From positions 5,084,001 through 5,148,000 of the forward strand of contig JAJFZO010000087.1 in assembly GCA_021397835.1 (NCBI GenBank): 64,000 nt of DNA, written 5' to 3'. The notes under the pieces were generated by a model. The model saw only the letters and a list, made by a program, of their open reading frames with translations, made no database searches and was not told the origin of the DNA. Origin of the DNA: Moringa oleifera. Lineage: Eukaryota > Streptophyta > Magnoliopsida > Brassicales > Moringaceae. Position 1 is the first letter of the stretch. Every line of letters begins with the position of its first letter. Shown piece after piece: positions 47,037-59,370 of the stretch. The translations under genes and the position numbers were made by a program.

Positions 47037-47980
47037 TTATTCTTGAGAGAATATCCCAGCCAAGGAATTTTTTCCTTCTTCTTCTTCAGAGAGCATCACT
47101 ATCACTGTGCTGTAAAGCTCTTCATCATTTAAATCATGAGCCTCTAGTACCTCTTTGTATTCTTCTACACGAATATGATCCATGACAGACTCTTTTGGTT
47201 GTTCATAACCCATACTAGTTGACTTTTCATCTTCCAAGTTAATATGAACTTCCTTCCACCGGTCAACAACCACTAGATGGTTTAAAACCTCACCAGTATC
47301 TTCATTGGAATCATTATCATCAAAAAGACCTTCCTCGATCCAACCAAGGTAAGACCTTATATCTGAATTCTTCACTTCACTCTTTGAATTTTGTGAAATC
47401 TCATCATTCTCCTCTACTGGGTGTGTCTCCAGCTTAATCAGTTTTTGAGATCTTTTTCCTTTGCTGTTATAATGAATTCGACATAAAACCCATTCTTGGA
47501 AAGACCCAGAAGCAAGCCGATATTCATCCATGATCCAGTTGCTTACAATAGCTTCTTTGCGATCTCCTTTTTTTTTTTTTTCTTGTGGGAGTAGAAGGAG
47601 AGGGTTTTCTTATGACCCACAAGTTGAATACAGCCCGTCTAGTCCTTTCGGTTAATAGGTTCGTCCCCATTGTTGGCTTTCCACCAGCCACCATTGAAAT
47701 CACCTTCAAGACCACATCTGGCCCTCTTGCCCCTGCCATTGTTGGAGACGTTCTCCCGCTTAACGAATTGATACCATTCATCCCTGTGAAGGAGATCATT
47801 GTCAGGATGTTGCAGCAACCATGGTTCATGGGCATAGACATCCTTCTCAAGGATCATACCGTTTATGACTATCTCGAACCCATGAACCTTTCCCCAGAGA
47901 TAATGGCAAACAAGCTGCTCATCAGTTGGACTGAATTTTAACCCAACTGGAGATCCCGAGGAACAATTAAATGCAGACAT
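47037..47980 (-). pseudogene. NAC-domain gene, disrupted (block 2)
   Basis: From the ATG at 47980 the protein starts MSAFNCSSGSPVGLKFSPTD, then EQLVCHYLWGK, DVYAHEPW and GGWWKANNGDEP. It ends with VGHKKTLSFYS, NWIMDEYRL and an acidic tail (LSEEEEGKNSLAGIFSQE). These correspond to NAC subdomains A-E (GFRFHPTDEELVxHYL, DVYxxEPW, GYWKATGxDxPI, GxKKTLVFY, NWxMHEYRL). NAC proteins are plant transcription factors. Two lesions are visible: an in-frame TAG at 47641-47639, where block 4 has a Leu codon, and a frame break at a 14-A run (47581-47568). The run is not a recognisable intron, so the copy is probably a pseudogene. Confidence 0.85.
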
Positions 47981-47999
47981 CCTTCAGTTCCTTTGATCC

Positions 48000-48740
48000 A
48001 TCAATACTCAAAGAAAATTCCAAAATGAAATAGCTAATAACAATCTATCGCTTCTCAAGCAAACAGATCTCAACTAGTAAAACACAAATTTCTTGAAGAG
48101 AAATGAAGAAATAAAGGAAGTCACCTTGGTCACAAGTAACTCTTTCTTCTTTTTGCTCTAGATTTTCTCGGCTTCCAATCAAACTCAAACTCAAAATTTT
48201 CACTAATCTCCTGAATTGAAAAGGAAGCATAGGGTGTTCTGATTTACAAGGGCGGGAGTGATGACCGTTAGTATGCATCTGTTTAAGCGCCAAAATCCCC
48301 ACGTGATATTACTATTTGGTCGTCATCACACGTGCGAATGAGGAGACCGTTATATGGCTTCCACTCTCTAGGTCCTCTGTCCTTGGAACTGCACCGACGG
48401 TCTACACATTGCCAGCAGAAAGTTCCAGGAGAAGGACAGAGACAAATAAGAAACAGAGTGAACGAGGACACCATTGTGATTTCGGAAATCAAAACCACAG
48501 TCCTCTCTCTTGGCGCGCACACATACAGGGGTTTTGCACAGGCGCGGCAGCTGCAGAGGAAGAGTAAGAAGAGACGAAACCGTCAGTCTTGTGCTTAGCT
48601 CGGAAACCACACACCCCGATGGTCGAGAATCCACCATTGCCGGCTTCCTCTGCTTCTCATGTCGCCGTAATCCATCGGTTTTGACTAATTTTGGGGCGGG
48701 TGATTTGGGGAGCGCAGTGGCCATTGTGGTAGCTGCCTGA
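48000..48740 (-). promoter_or_regulatory. Upstream region of the block 2 NAC gene
   Basis: Closely matched by 58600-59370 upstream of the block 3 NAC copy, so it duplicated together with the gene. It includes two G-boxes, a conserved CTTCCACTCTCTAGGTCC stretch and a possible leader. A 118-codon frame (48724-48368, minus) begins MATALPKSPAPKLVKTDG. Its block 3 counterpart has stops, so I treat it as leader or chance frame. Confidence 0.55.
48300..48334. promoter_or_regulatory. Two G-boxes (CACGTG) 29 bp apart
   Basis: CACGTG occurs at 48300-48305 and 48329-48334, about 320-350 bases upstream of the NAC start. G-boxes are bound by bZIP and bHLH factors. In block 3 the first is CACATG and only the second (58945-58950) remains intact. 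Confidence 0.65.
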
Positions 48741-48815
48741 TGGGTTTCAAGATATTTTGAATTTTTCTTCTATTCTTTTATTCTGTTTACAATTGTGTTC
48801 TAATTTTTTCTTTTA

Positions 48816-48838
48816 ATAAAATAAAATAAAATAAAATA
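48816..48838. repeat. (AAAAT)n microsatellite
   Basis: About four to five tandem units of AATAA/AAAAT near the right edge of block 2. Confidence 0.85.
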
Positions 48839-49785
48839 GTTATTGAAAATAAATAAGGTAAATATTTTTTAAAAAATCAAAATATATGTACAATTTTAAA
48901 TCAAATCTTGATTTTTATATGTATAAAATACATTTAAAATTTTATATTCAATTTATATAAATCTTTTATTAATAAATTTTTTTAACGGTAATTGAATTTT
49001 AACCAGAAGTATTCCGTAAAAGTTTCTTTCTTCTTTCTTCTCTCTTTTTTCTTTTTTGTAATTTCTTCTTCTCCCTTCTACTCACCTCCTCTTTCATGTA
49101 AAATTTTTCTTTATTAAAAATTGCTATTTTTTATTAGGTAGGTTACACTTATAATTATAAAAGTAGCTCACTCAAATCTATAAAATAACCCGAATTTTAT
49201 ACGATTCAAACATAATTTTCACATAAAAATCACTTATTAATTTTTCGAGATGTACAATAATAGCAAGAACTATTTTAAAGAATTGATATTATTTATTTAT
49301 TTTTAATCAATCAAATTTTGAGTTTTATTATTAAAAATATATTAAAATTTTAATTTTAATCTATTAAAATACCAAATTTTAGTTATTTTAATTGTTTTGT
49401 TTTTGTTGAAAAAATAAATGTAAAAATGACTTGAAAGATGAAAGACAATGTGGTGTGTGAAATGAATTTGAATCCTAAACAGCACTTCACTTTTATGGGA
49501 GAGTAAAAGATAGACTCATATAAGTCTACCATATAGATTGTTGACGTTTGTTCGATCGATTGTGCTGAGTTCTGAGTTCGAGTTAGACAACACCTTAATT
49601 TTTTTAAAAAAATATTTAATTTATTTTTTAATTTTTTATCAAGTACCTATACAAAGAAAAACTTTATCAATAAGAGACTAAATCTTCCTTTAGGTCTCTC
49701 TCTCTCTTTCTATCGCACTTGTTCTAGTCCACTAGCTCAAGTCTACAAGCTACGCTGCCTAGCTTGGTCACCAGAAACCAAGTGT

Positions 49786-50205
49786 TACGGCAACATGGCA
49801 TCAATCATCCACTTACCCATAACAGTCACTCTGCATGTCTTCCATGTGACAATCATGCCCTCATGTTCTCTCACGTTTCTCACCAGCTTTTCCTATATAA
49901 AGAGGCACCCTACCTTTCAAAAAATACAACTTGAGTAGAAAGTAACTCTTTTTTAATAGCTTTCTTCTAGTAGCTCTTTCCCAACAACATTTTTATCTTG
50001 AGACTCCCAACTATTTACCAATATCCTAAGGAGTTTCTTTAACTTTTTTAGCAATATATATATTTTTTATTTTTTTAGAATCTAATCAATATTTTAAAAG
50101 TTGTAGATATTTTTGATTTCCTATCATTTATAATATATCCGAAATAGATCATTTTGAGTTGTTTTATCTTGAAAACGATTTAGTTTGTGACTAAACCTTA
50201 CAAAA
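49786..50205 (+). mobile_element. Possible solo LTR
   Basis: Begins TGTTACGG, has a TATA box (CTATATAAAGAGGC near 49889) about 100 bases in, and could end at ACCTTACA near 50202. There is no partner LTR and no target duplication is visible, so this is a weak call based on layout only. It could instead be a promoter whose gene is lost. Confidence 0.25.
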
Positions 50206-51729
50206 AATTAATAACATCATTCTTATTTTTGTGTTTTTTAGATTCAATAGTTTTGTACTTTGCAATATGTTCTTGCTGATGAGTCTTTTCCAATGATAAA
50301 AAGGTCGATTTAAAGCAGTAGGTATTGCCACTAATGTCCATAACTTTGTTGAGGGATAGAGGGAGATGGAAAGAGAGAGAAAAAGAATCATCATTTGTGC
50401 TAAGTATATCATCCTTAGAATCCATGGTGAAGATTTTAGCAGACAATACGAGGCTTCATTAGATGTTTGATGGACAAAAAAATGAAAAAAAAGAAAACTC
50501 TTAAGGCAAAGAAAAAATTAAACGATAAAGGAAGAAAGATAAATTAAACCAATAATATCTATAGGTTTTCCATAACAGATTTTGAAAGAAAGAAAAAGTA
50601 ACATATGGATAAAAAGAAAAAATCAAAAAAAGATTCGATTAGAGGAGAAATGCAGTGAAAACTTATTAACACCTTTCACTTGACATCTTTTTTTTGCCGT
50701 GGTTGCACCACAAGCTTTGTTTTAGTAATTAATAAAAAATATAGATCTATTATGTTATTTTTTAAATAATAAAATTTAAGTTATAACTCTAAATATATTT
50801 TAAAATATTTTAAAAATATTTACCTAAATATTCATATATACTTTAATGGCCGGTGAGAAAGACACATAGACAACAAAAATTAAATCCTTTAAGTTAAGGA
50901 ATGTTTTTTAATCATTTATTTATTTTTTCCATAATTATCACGAAACAAGATTTGTGAATGCAACCCTAATTACATATAACATTTGTGTCACCATAAGTGA
51001 TTGCCTTATATATTTTTCTTCACATTTTGTATGAATTAATGATTTATTTCTAATAAATTAGAATTAGAGTAAAATTGAATTCAAATAATACATAAAAGAT
51101 TAAGATACTGTAGAAATCAATAATTATTACTATAATTTTGATATCACACTTCTATGTCTTTGGATGACAAAATCTCTCTCTTTTATTTTTTATATAATTG
51201 ATATTATTTAAATAATATCGTTTTATTAACAAAACTAATAATTAAAGCACTCAACATGTATAAAACAAAATAATCTCGAAAGTATCAATGAATGTCAACT
51301 AAAAAGAAAAACTATTATAAACAATAGTGTTTGGAATTCATGTGGTTACATTGTGGTTAACATTCTTCTTAGCTCCAACAATGCATGTCTAGGTATAAAA
51401 ATTAATGAAGTAAAAGTGATTTCTCTTTAAACATTCTTTAAATGATTCAAAAGCATTTAAAGTTGATTGAAAATATTTACTAATATTTAAGTACATAAAA
51501 TGTAATTATCAATCTACTATCTCATCAACTTCTATCCTCAAGTGAAACTGTTAACATTATCAATAAGCAATCTCAGAAAAAAAAAAAAAAAAACAAAACT
51601 ATTAATTTACATTTGAAATTTTAAATGTAAAATTTGCAATAGTATAATTAATAATCAACTAATGAGTAACAATTTATCAAATCTCAGTTTAGAGCACTAT
51701 TGAAATTCAATAAAAAAAATTATGAACAA

Positions 51730-52160
51730 AAAGTGCAAGTAAATTCTCATGGGAAACCAATAGTAAGCTTAACAACAATAATGAGAATCTTACAAGGTTG
51801 GCCTCTTCCTTATTTTCCTAGCATGCTCCATGACTAAAGCATTAGCCAACTTCTAAAACGTCCAAAACGAAAAAGAAAGAAAAGACATGAAAAGAACTTG
51901 AAAAGATAACAAGGGAGATAATGATATTCCTTTGTTTTTTTTTCTTTTTTAAGTAATTGCCATGAAACCTAGCACAACCACAAAATTTCATGCCAAATAC
52001 AAATTGGATGACTTCATCAATTTGCACAGTATTTCAAGAATTGTGACACAGGTAAGGTGTACAAACTGGATTCCTGATTCTGCGAACTCACGATAAATAC
52101 ACTGCGAACCAAAGGAAGCCCCGGTAGAAAAGAGGGATCTACACCAACCTTGAAAACCAA
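51730..52160 (-). pseudogene. Block 3 left edge and remnant of the CNL 3' UTR exon
   Basis: From AACCAATAGTAAGCTTAACAA the DNA matches the left edge of block 4 (from about 59910), including GGGAGATAATGATATT and TTGCCATGAAA. At 52025-52150 it resembles the 165-base 3' UTR exon of the intact CNL gene (ATTTCAAGAATTGT, GAGGGATCTACACCAACC). No coding sequence. Confidence 0.6.
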
Positions 52161-52227
52161 AAGTAATGCGAGATTATAACTAGTGGGACTGTTTAAACAT
52201 GCAAAATAATTGAGGCTAAGGACTCTG

Positions 52228-52505
52228 AACACACAACTGCATAGTCAATCCTGCTTCTGCTTCTGACTTGTTAGCTTCTTCTGCTCCTATAGGACAGCTC
52301 CAATAGACATCATTATCTTCTATGTACTTTATACCAAAAGCCTAGTCAACCCATAAGACTGCTGATAAGTCAGCCGAACTTACTGTGGCAGATGCCTGTG
52401 ATTTCTACAGTTGTGTAGTTTAAGATGGAGAAGATTCTTGAGGGAAGAAAGCCAACTTCAAAACCCCACACCTTACTAGTGCTTCAGATACAAATGTTTA
52501 AAAAA
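52228..52505 (-). pseudogene. LRR fragment of a CNL paralogue (block 3)
   Basis: Matches the LRR-coding part of the intact gene at about 41175-41420: shared words include AATAGACATCATT, TCTATGTAC, CAGTTGTGTAGTTTAAGATGG and GAAAGCCAACTT. On the minus strand this is the IEDNDVYWGS and LVHLKLYNCRNCTHLP region. It is out of frame in several places and lacks all other CNL domains. Confidence 0.75.
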
Positions 52506-55500
52506 ATCAAATGCCAACTTATTTTCTCAAACAAACAGAGACAAGCATTAACTAATAATGTTGAACATAGAACACAGATAATTAAACACCTGGAACAAGT
52601 TAATGTCTAGAAAATGGAAGCCATAAGCTTGTCTGTGATAATAAGCAAGCAGCACAAGCAATGAGGAACAGTAAAACACCAATGTTTCCAACTTAATGAC
52701 ATAATACAATCTTGTAGGTTCAGGAATAGCAACAGGCACAAGTGAAGTTTGGGAAATAAATATGCTTTTAAGGTAAAATTTGGTAAAATTGCTTAAAAAG
52801 AAGCAATGTAATTTATCAGATATTACAATATTGAGTTAAATGAAGAAAATCAATTGACAAGGATTTTAGACCATGATGAAGCTATCATATCCTAATTTGG
52901 GCCAGCCTTTATCATGGTTCTATACCTAGGGCTTTATGTTCATGATTGCCTTTTGTGCTTGAGAACATTTTGAAAACACTGAACTCCCAAGTTCATTGGA
53001 TGATTCATGCTTGGATTTTCAAGTCTCTTCTAAAGATCAAATGCATGACAATTGGTTACCAAAAGAGAAACAAACCATTATATCCTTGTTTGTAAGCCTC
53101 TCATGAGTACCATAATGTAGAAGCTTATCCACAAAATCATTAGCCTGAATGTAACATAAGTACAACGAAAGAGTCAACAAGAACAAAAGAAAAACCACTG
53201 GTAACTCACTAGGCATAGTCAAATCATCTGAGATAACATTAACGACCTCTGTTGAAACTAGATACTAATTATAAGCATTAACAAATCTGGACCATGGCTC
53301 CTGTTGTGCCTGTAATAGAATTGAAAATCAAAACCACAGAATAACTTCATGCAGGGGCAAAATGCTTCTTACACATAATCAATATTATAAAGCTTGTTCA
53401 TTGGGTAAAAAAAGCCAAGTAGGAATTAGATTATAGAGGAATATTCCTTTCCGTCCAAATCTTGGTCATGAAGAGTCAACCTCCTCTTTTTGGGATAAAT
53501 ATAAATTCTAGACCCCATACTCATGGTACTTTCTAAATGCTTCTGTCACTATTCCAAGGAATACGTTCCAATAAGAGCATCAAGCTAGGTGTTAAACTCA
53601 AACTGATATTTATTTAAGTCATCTGTCCCAAGTACCTGAAAAATATATGCATCCATCATAGAATGACAAATGATCCAAGAGCACATACAGTATCTTGCAA
53701 ATAAATAATTTAGTTAATAAATCTTTATCATTCCATGTGCTGCAAGCCAACTACTCTGCTCTGCCTAGCTCAAACTGATGTTATTCTTTTCCATCTGCAG
53801 CCCTATTTAGCTTATTGCTGCAACATTCCACTATAGAATCGTAGTTTGCAGTTCAACAATTATAAACGATTATTCAAACAGTATTAGTTTCTCATTACAC
53901 GTAAGGTATAATAACAAAAACAGGAACCCCTGAAAAAGGAAAGAAAAACCAAATTTAAACAAGATAGTAACTAAAACAATAACTAATATTACATATTCCT
54001 ACAACATACAGCCTAGGCTCCATCTGTCCAAGGACTAGTCATAGTCTTGCAACTCAACAGGGAGTTCAGAGCGCTTACAGTAATAGAAAATATCAATAAC
54101 AAAAGTTTTCAAATTTTGGACACATAGTGTACATCATGAAGTCTTCATGATATGGTATAAAACAACTATCAAACACCAACCAAACTTTATTTGCCATCAA
54201 ATATCTTTGATGCTGGGGTCAACCTAACCTTAATGTATGAAAACATGTGAAGTTTAATGCAATATATATAGATCAACATGAGAATTAGGGAACTGTGTTT
54301 GAAACCTGTCGGTATGGAAAAAAAAAAACATAGAGACAGAGAGCTAGAACCAGGTGGAACACTAAGTTAGAACCAAATAGAACACAAGAAACAATTACTG
54401 TGAAACATGAGAGATGAAATTAACTTCAAAACTTTGCCCTTCAGTGATCTCTCATCTGATCTCCTCTCCAGCAGTTTCCAATTAAATAGTATGTCCATTC
54501 CTCTTCACTCCACACCTTTCTTTTCTGCAGCATGCCCACTCTTGACAATACTACTAGCTAGCAAATTGGGATAGTTCTAGTGGTTCAAAGTATGCAACCA
54601 TAGAGCCACTGCTACTTTTTTTAATGTTCTAATGATGCAATAAAGGAGTATATGAGCTTCATCTACAAGACTTCTATCTCTTCCTCATAAGCTTTCATAG
54701 ACACCTGATCATGAGTGTCTTTCCCTCCATGGTTATACAATGCCAAGAGCTACTTTCCAAGTTGTAATAGAAGTCTCCGCTTTCTTGTTTAAGTTGCCTA
54801 ATGTGTTGAGCTACAACATCTATACCTCATGGCTTTCTTGTGTAATTTGATTCATAACTAAAGTCTTCATTGTCACTAATTTATTCAAAACAAGAGAAAA
54901 TTTCATTGACATTAATTTATTCAGCTGCCATAATCGATAGAATCACTCACCATCAATCAAATTTAAAAAGCTAATAAAGTAAAACTTTGCAACTTTTGGT
55001 GCCAGCAAGTAAGAAAATTTGAGAAATCTAAATTTAGAAACACACTTGAAGAACAAAATCCTAATTAATTACATCCAACGCATTGATGAAAACTACCAGG
55101 TAACCACCCACAAATATCACCATTAAACATACAGGCTGTACAAGAAATTACATATAGAGATGCTCATTTGATAACAAAGTATGCTTTATGGTAACCATAT
55201 GAAACTACACGAAACAATAGCACTAGTCACTCACATGGAATGGTACTCCCAAAAGTGAAGTTGGAGAGGGCATTATGACAAGAAAACTCTTGGCAATATT
55301 CAGAAAAGTTGCTCAATTCTACAATAAGCCAAATCACCCATTTGATTGAGAATAACAAATGCCAAATACCTGGGTCCTCCTCGAGACGTGAAGATAAGAC
55401 AACCTTCTTGATGAAAGAGTCACGCGTCTATCTTATGTCACGTTTCCATATCTTCAAGACTCGACTGCTTACTTTTGACGTCAAGGTCTATATGCACAAA

Positions 55501-58150
55501 ATGCATCCCTATTGTATCTCAGATAGAAATAGAGTACCACTTAAAAAATAGCTGAAGAATATTAATTACAATCACAATACAAGAAGGAATCCAAAAATAA
55601 ATGGTTATAAACATGCAAGTTAAGTGAAAAATTCATGCAAATTATAGAGAAAAGTGGGAATATACATCTAATTAAAAAATGTATACAGTTATAAATCAAA
55701 ATCTAGCATCAATGAATGAGGCAATTTATATCTAATTGCAAACCAAAAGACATCGACAACCATGGGTTCCACGTTACAATAATGTACTAATCTTATGATC
55801 TCCCCATATCTCAACTAAAATGCATCTTACACCTCGTCAACCATAACCCTTTATGTTGTTATCAATTTGTTATCAGATTAAGTGTTACATTTCACATTTA
55901 CGAGAAGATATAAAGTCATATGTCAATGGATTTTTTTTTTCACTTAAACATTTGATCCAAGTTCATTCTAGCAAAAAAAGGATCAGAGATCACTATGCAA
56001 ATCTAAACTCACATTTTAGTATTTTTCAAATAAAGCATGATAAGCAAAGACTTGTGAAAGAAAGGATGATAATTCATTAGTTATACAACAACACAAGAAG
56101 ACTTCATGTTGCTCAAAAGATTTAACTAACATAATCTTTGTTTAACCAAAACATTAAGGAAACAAAAGCATTGACAACTAGTAGGTCTTCTTGAAAGTCA
56201 TTGACCATCATATTTCTTTCTCTGTGGAAATTTTGCTCTAGTCATACATGGTCTCACTTCTTCGTGATAGAATAACATATCAGTATGCATCTTAGACAAC
56301 AACCATTGAATAAAACTACTAATGAACACAGATCTCTATCAGGTCAGAAAAGAGTTATTAGCATTGGGAATGAGGGAAGAAGATAGGCTCTAGCTTCATG
56401 ATTTAAATATGTGGATCACCTTTGAAATCAATGTTAAAGGGAAGGCTAAAGGTGAACCAAACAAGAGAAAAAAACTTCGTGGTTATTGGAAGATATCATA
56501 ATAAATAATTTTCAGTTGTCTAGAGACATCATAACAAATAATAATAGCTTCCAAAAGAAAAATATATAATTGTGCGCTACTTTGTACATAATAATGGTCA
56601 ATGAAAAGCAATACAAAGCTTCAACACCAAAGACCAGACTACTATAAGACTAGTGTCCTTTTAGTCAAACCATAAGTCATATTTTGTATAACAAATTCTA
56701 AATACATAACACGTACTAACATATTTATAGAAGGGAGATTCACATAATAGGTGAAAGTCATTGAGGTATTAACACAAAATAAAAGGAAAAGTAAATTGTT
56801 TACCAAGGAATAACTACGAGTCCTTGTGCATCTTATCCTTGTAGAAGATAAGTATGCCCTAACTTTATCAAAAAAATATACGATGTAGTATATTTTCAAG
56901 GGCAATGTAAATATCATAACAGTCTTTACCAAAAAGATGCAAGGAATACGAAATAAACACAAGAGACATGCAATCAACCAAAAAAAATATCTAACCCATA
57001 AGACAAATTCATTAAATGATCAATAAAATAGAGATGTTACTGATAGCACAAATGTGATTTCTACAAAAACTTCAATTTAAAAGGATTTTCGTAAAAACCA
57101 AGTTGCAGTGGTATCCAAATCATAGCATCTGAAGAAGATCGAATTAGATTTAAGCAACCCATCTTTAGCTCACCTGTCGAACAACAAGTGATTTTGCCTT
57201 ACTCGCCCGTATATTTCCTTCATATTGCGACCACACTTTCCATCCTCTTCTGGAAATGCAACCCTTGATCTTCAAGCCACATGGCATTCCATCTTTTACA
57301 CTCTAATCATCTGAACACAGGTACTTCATCTGCCACATTACTTCAACATCCTGAGTCTTTTTATTTTCTACATGCCCTGTTCATTTACCTGCAGACTTTC
57401 TACAAACAGGTAACGGATCAATCTACTTTGACATCGATAGCTCTCACGGACACCTAAAATCAATAACAACATTCACAAGGCAAAGCAGAGGGAAGGAGAC
57501 CAAGTCTACAGTTCAACATCCCAAACAAAGGTAATATTTACTCACACACACTAATCCACATTGCCTTTAAACCACAATAAGGAATGTTAACATGTGAGAG
57601 CAATGTCTTCAGCCAGAGAGTAAAGAAATTAAGATACTACAAATAAAAGGTTGTTTATTGGCATCTCACCTTTCTCTACAAACCCAAAAGTTCACTATGT
57701 TTCTTTCCTTAAAAAGAGAAAAGACAACGAAAGAAAGAAAGAGTGGAAACAACTGTTGTATACAATAAGAATGAGACATAGCCAGTTGTCAATCACTGAA
57801 TTACCTAATCCTGCTTGCAACATTAAAAAGAAAACTCTAATTTTCCAACAAAATTTTCATGCAATCACGACTTTGCACTTAGTTAATTTTAATTACAAAA
57901 TAAAAACAATTTTTTTCACAACAACTATACGCACATAAAGACAACACACAGATAGGTACACATACAGAGGCATATTATATGCACATTCCATCAATCTCAC
58001 AGACATCTGTGTGCATAAAAAACCAGCCAACATCGAAAAGGTCACTCAAGCAAACCAAAGAATAGTTTATAGTTTCCAGTAAACAAAATAAAACAGATTA
58101 GAATACTCAAACAGTAAGAGATTGTGCCATCAAATTTGAGTCATCAATGC
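52505..58150 (-). repeat. Block 3 spacer (long form)
   Basis: Counterpart of the block 1 spacer over most of its length. Examples are TTTGATCTCC/CTGATCTCCTC near 54460 versus 37240, GTCCTTTTAGTCAAACCATAAG at 56650 versus 38430, and CTGGAAATGCAACC at 57250 versus 39020. A part of about 2 kb (54.6-56.6 kb) is not matched in block 1 and could be an insertion. Frames here are short and unrecognised. Confidence 0.7.
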
Positions 58151-58156
58151 TCACTT

Positions 58157-58590
58157 AAGTCGACATAGAACCCATTCTTGGAAAGACCCAGAAGAAAGCC
58201 GATATTCATTCATGATCCAGTTGCTTACATTAGCTGCTTTGTCCTTCCCATTTTTTCCTTGCGGGAGTAGAAGGAGAAGGTTTTCTTGTAACCAACAAGT
58301 TGAAGACAGCCCCTCAAGTCTCTTTGGTGAATGGGCTGGCCCCCGTTGTTGGCTTTCCACCAGCCGCAATTGAGATCACCATCAGAAACACGACTGTGAA
58401 GGAGATGATTGTAAGGATGTTGCCGCAACAATGATTCATAGGCATAGACCTCCTTCTCAAGGATCAGACAGTCTATCCCTAACTTGTGCCCATGAAACTT
58501 CCCCCAAAGCTAATGGCAAACAATCTCCACCCCAGTGGGACTGAATTTAAACCCAATCAGAAATCTTGAAGAACAACTAAATGCAGACAT
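58157..58590 (-). pseudogene. NAC-domain gene, heavily damaged (block 3)
   Basis: From the ATG at 58590 it reads MSAFSCSSRFLIGFKFSPTG, then a stop (TAG at 58512-58510) where the block 2 copy has Tyr, then LWGKFHG and KEVYAYES. After that it jumps from LLH to GDLNCGWWKANNG, missing about 27 residues including the WYxF segment. VGYKKTFSFYS and, in another frame, NWIMNEYRL follow; the frame break lies at a 6-A run (58251-58256). The copy stops after EWVLCR: about 740 bases holding the acidic tail are deleted, and the sequence joins directly to spacer DNA. Clearly dead. Confidence 0.88.
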
Positions 58591-58599
58591 CGTTGAGTT

Positions 58600-59370
58600 T
58601 CTTTGATCAATAGATAATCCAAGAAAATTCCAAAAGGAAATAGAAGGGAACAGCTTGTTGGTTCTGAAGCAAACAGATCAACTCTTAATGAAACTCAAAC
58701 ACCAATATCCAGGAAGAGAAATTAAGAAATAGAGGAAGTCACCTGGGTCACGGTAATTGTTTCTTCATCTTGCTCTACATGTTCTGGGCTTGCAATCAAA
58801 CTACGCCCAAAATTTTTACTAATCTCCTGAACTGAAAGGGAAACATAAGGGAGTATGATTTATGAGGGCGGGAGAGATGAGCGTCAGTAAGCATCTCTGT
58901 ACGCGCCAATATCCTCACATGATATTAGTATTTGGTCGTTATGACACGTGCGAATGAGGAGAACCTTGTACGGCTTCCACTCTCTAGGTCCGCTGTGATT
59001 TCGGGAAGCTCCACGTGCTCTGGCAGCCAACACGTCGCCACAAGAAAGCTCCACGGGAAGGACAGAGAGAAAGAGAAAGAGAGTGAGCGAGGACACCATT
59101 GTGATTTCGGAAATCAGAACCACAGTCCTCTCTCGGCACGCACATAGAAAGGGATTTTACCAAAGCTCGGCAGTTACAAAGGGAGAGTAAGAAGAGAGGA
59201 ACCTGTCTATCTTGTGTTTAGCTCGAAAACCACACACCTCCACAGTCGACAATCCATCATTGCCGATTCCTCGGCTTCCCGCGTCGTCATGATTAATTAT
59301 TTTTCCTAATTTTGAATGGGGGTTTGGGATAAAGAGGCCAATAATGTCAGCCGGCGGACGGGTTTTCAAG
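58600..59370 (-). promoter_or_regulatory. Upstream region of the block 3 NAC copy
   Basis: Matches 48000-48740 upstream of the block 2 NAC copy throughout, with small indels. One G-box (58945-58950) is kept and the other has changed to CACATG. The 118-codon frame seen in block 2 is broken by stops here. Confidence 0.6.

Larger units (their letters stand above)
48760..51730. other. Non-homologous DNA between blocks 2 and 3, probable insertion
   Basis: In the equivalent place between blocks 3 and 4 (59370-59900) there are only about 530 bases, so roughly 2.4 kb here has no counterpart. It is mostly AT-rich without coding frames. At 49786-50205 lies a promoter-like stretch: TGTTACGGCAACATGG at the left, a TATA box in TTTTCCTATATAAAGAGGCA near 49885, and no ORF after it. 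This resembles an LTR. Confidence 0.5.

Noticed and set aside
47585..47941. 118-codon plus-strand frame
   Set aside because: Antisense shadow of the NAC remnant of block 2; no domain.
56642..56977. 111-codon minus-strand frame with hydrophobic stretches
   Set aside because: The matching place in block 1 (about 38420-38740) is not an open frame, so it is unlikely to be a real membrane protein.
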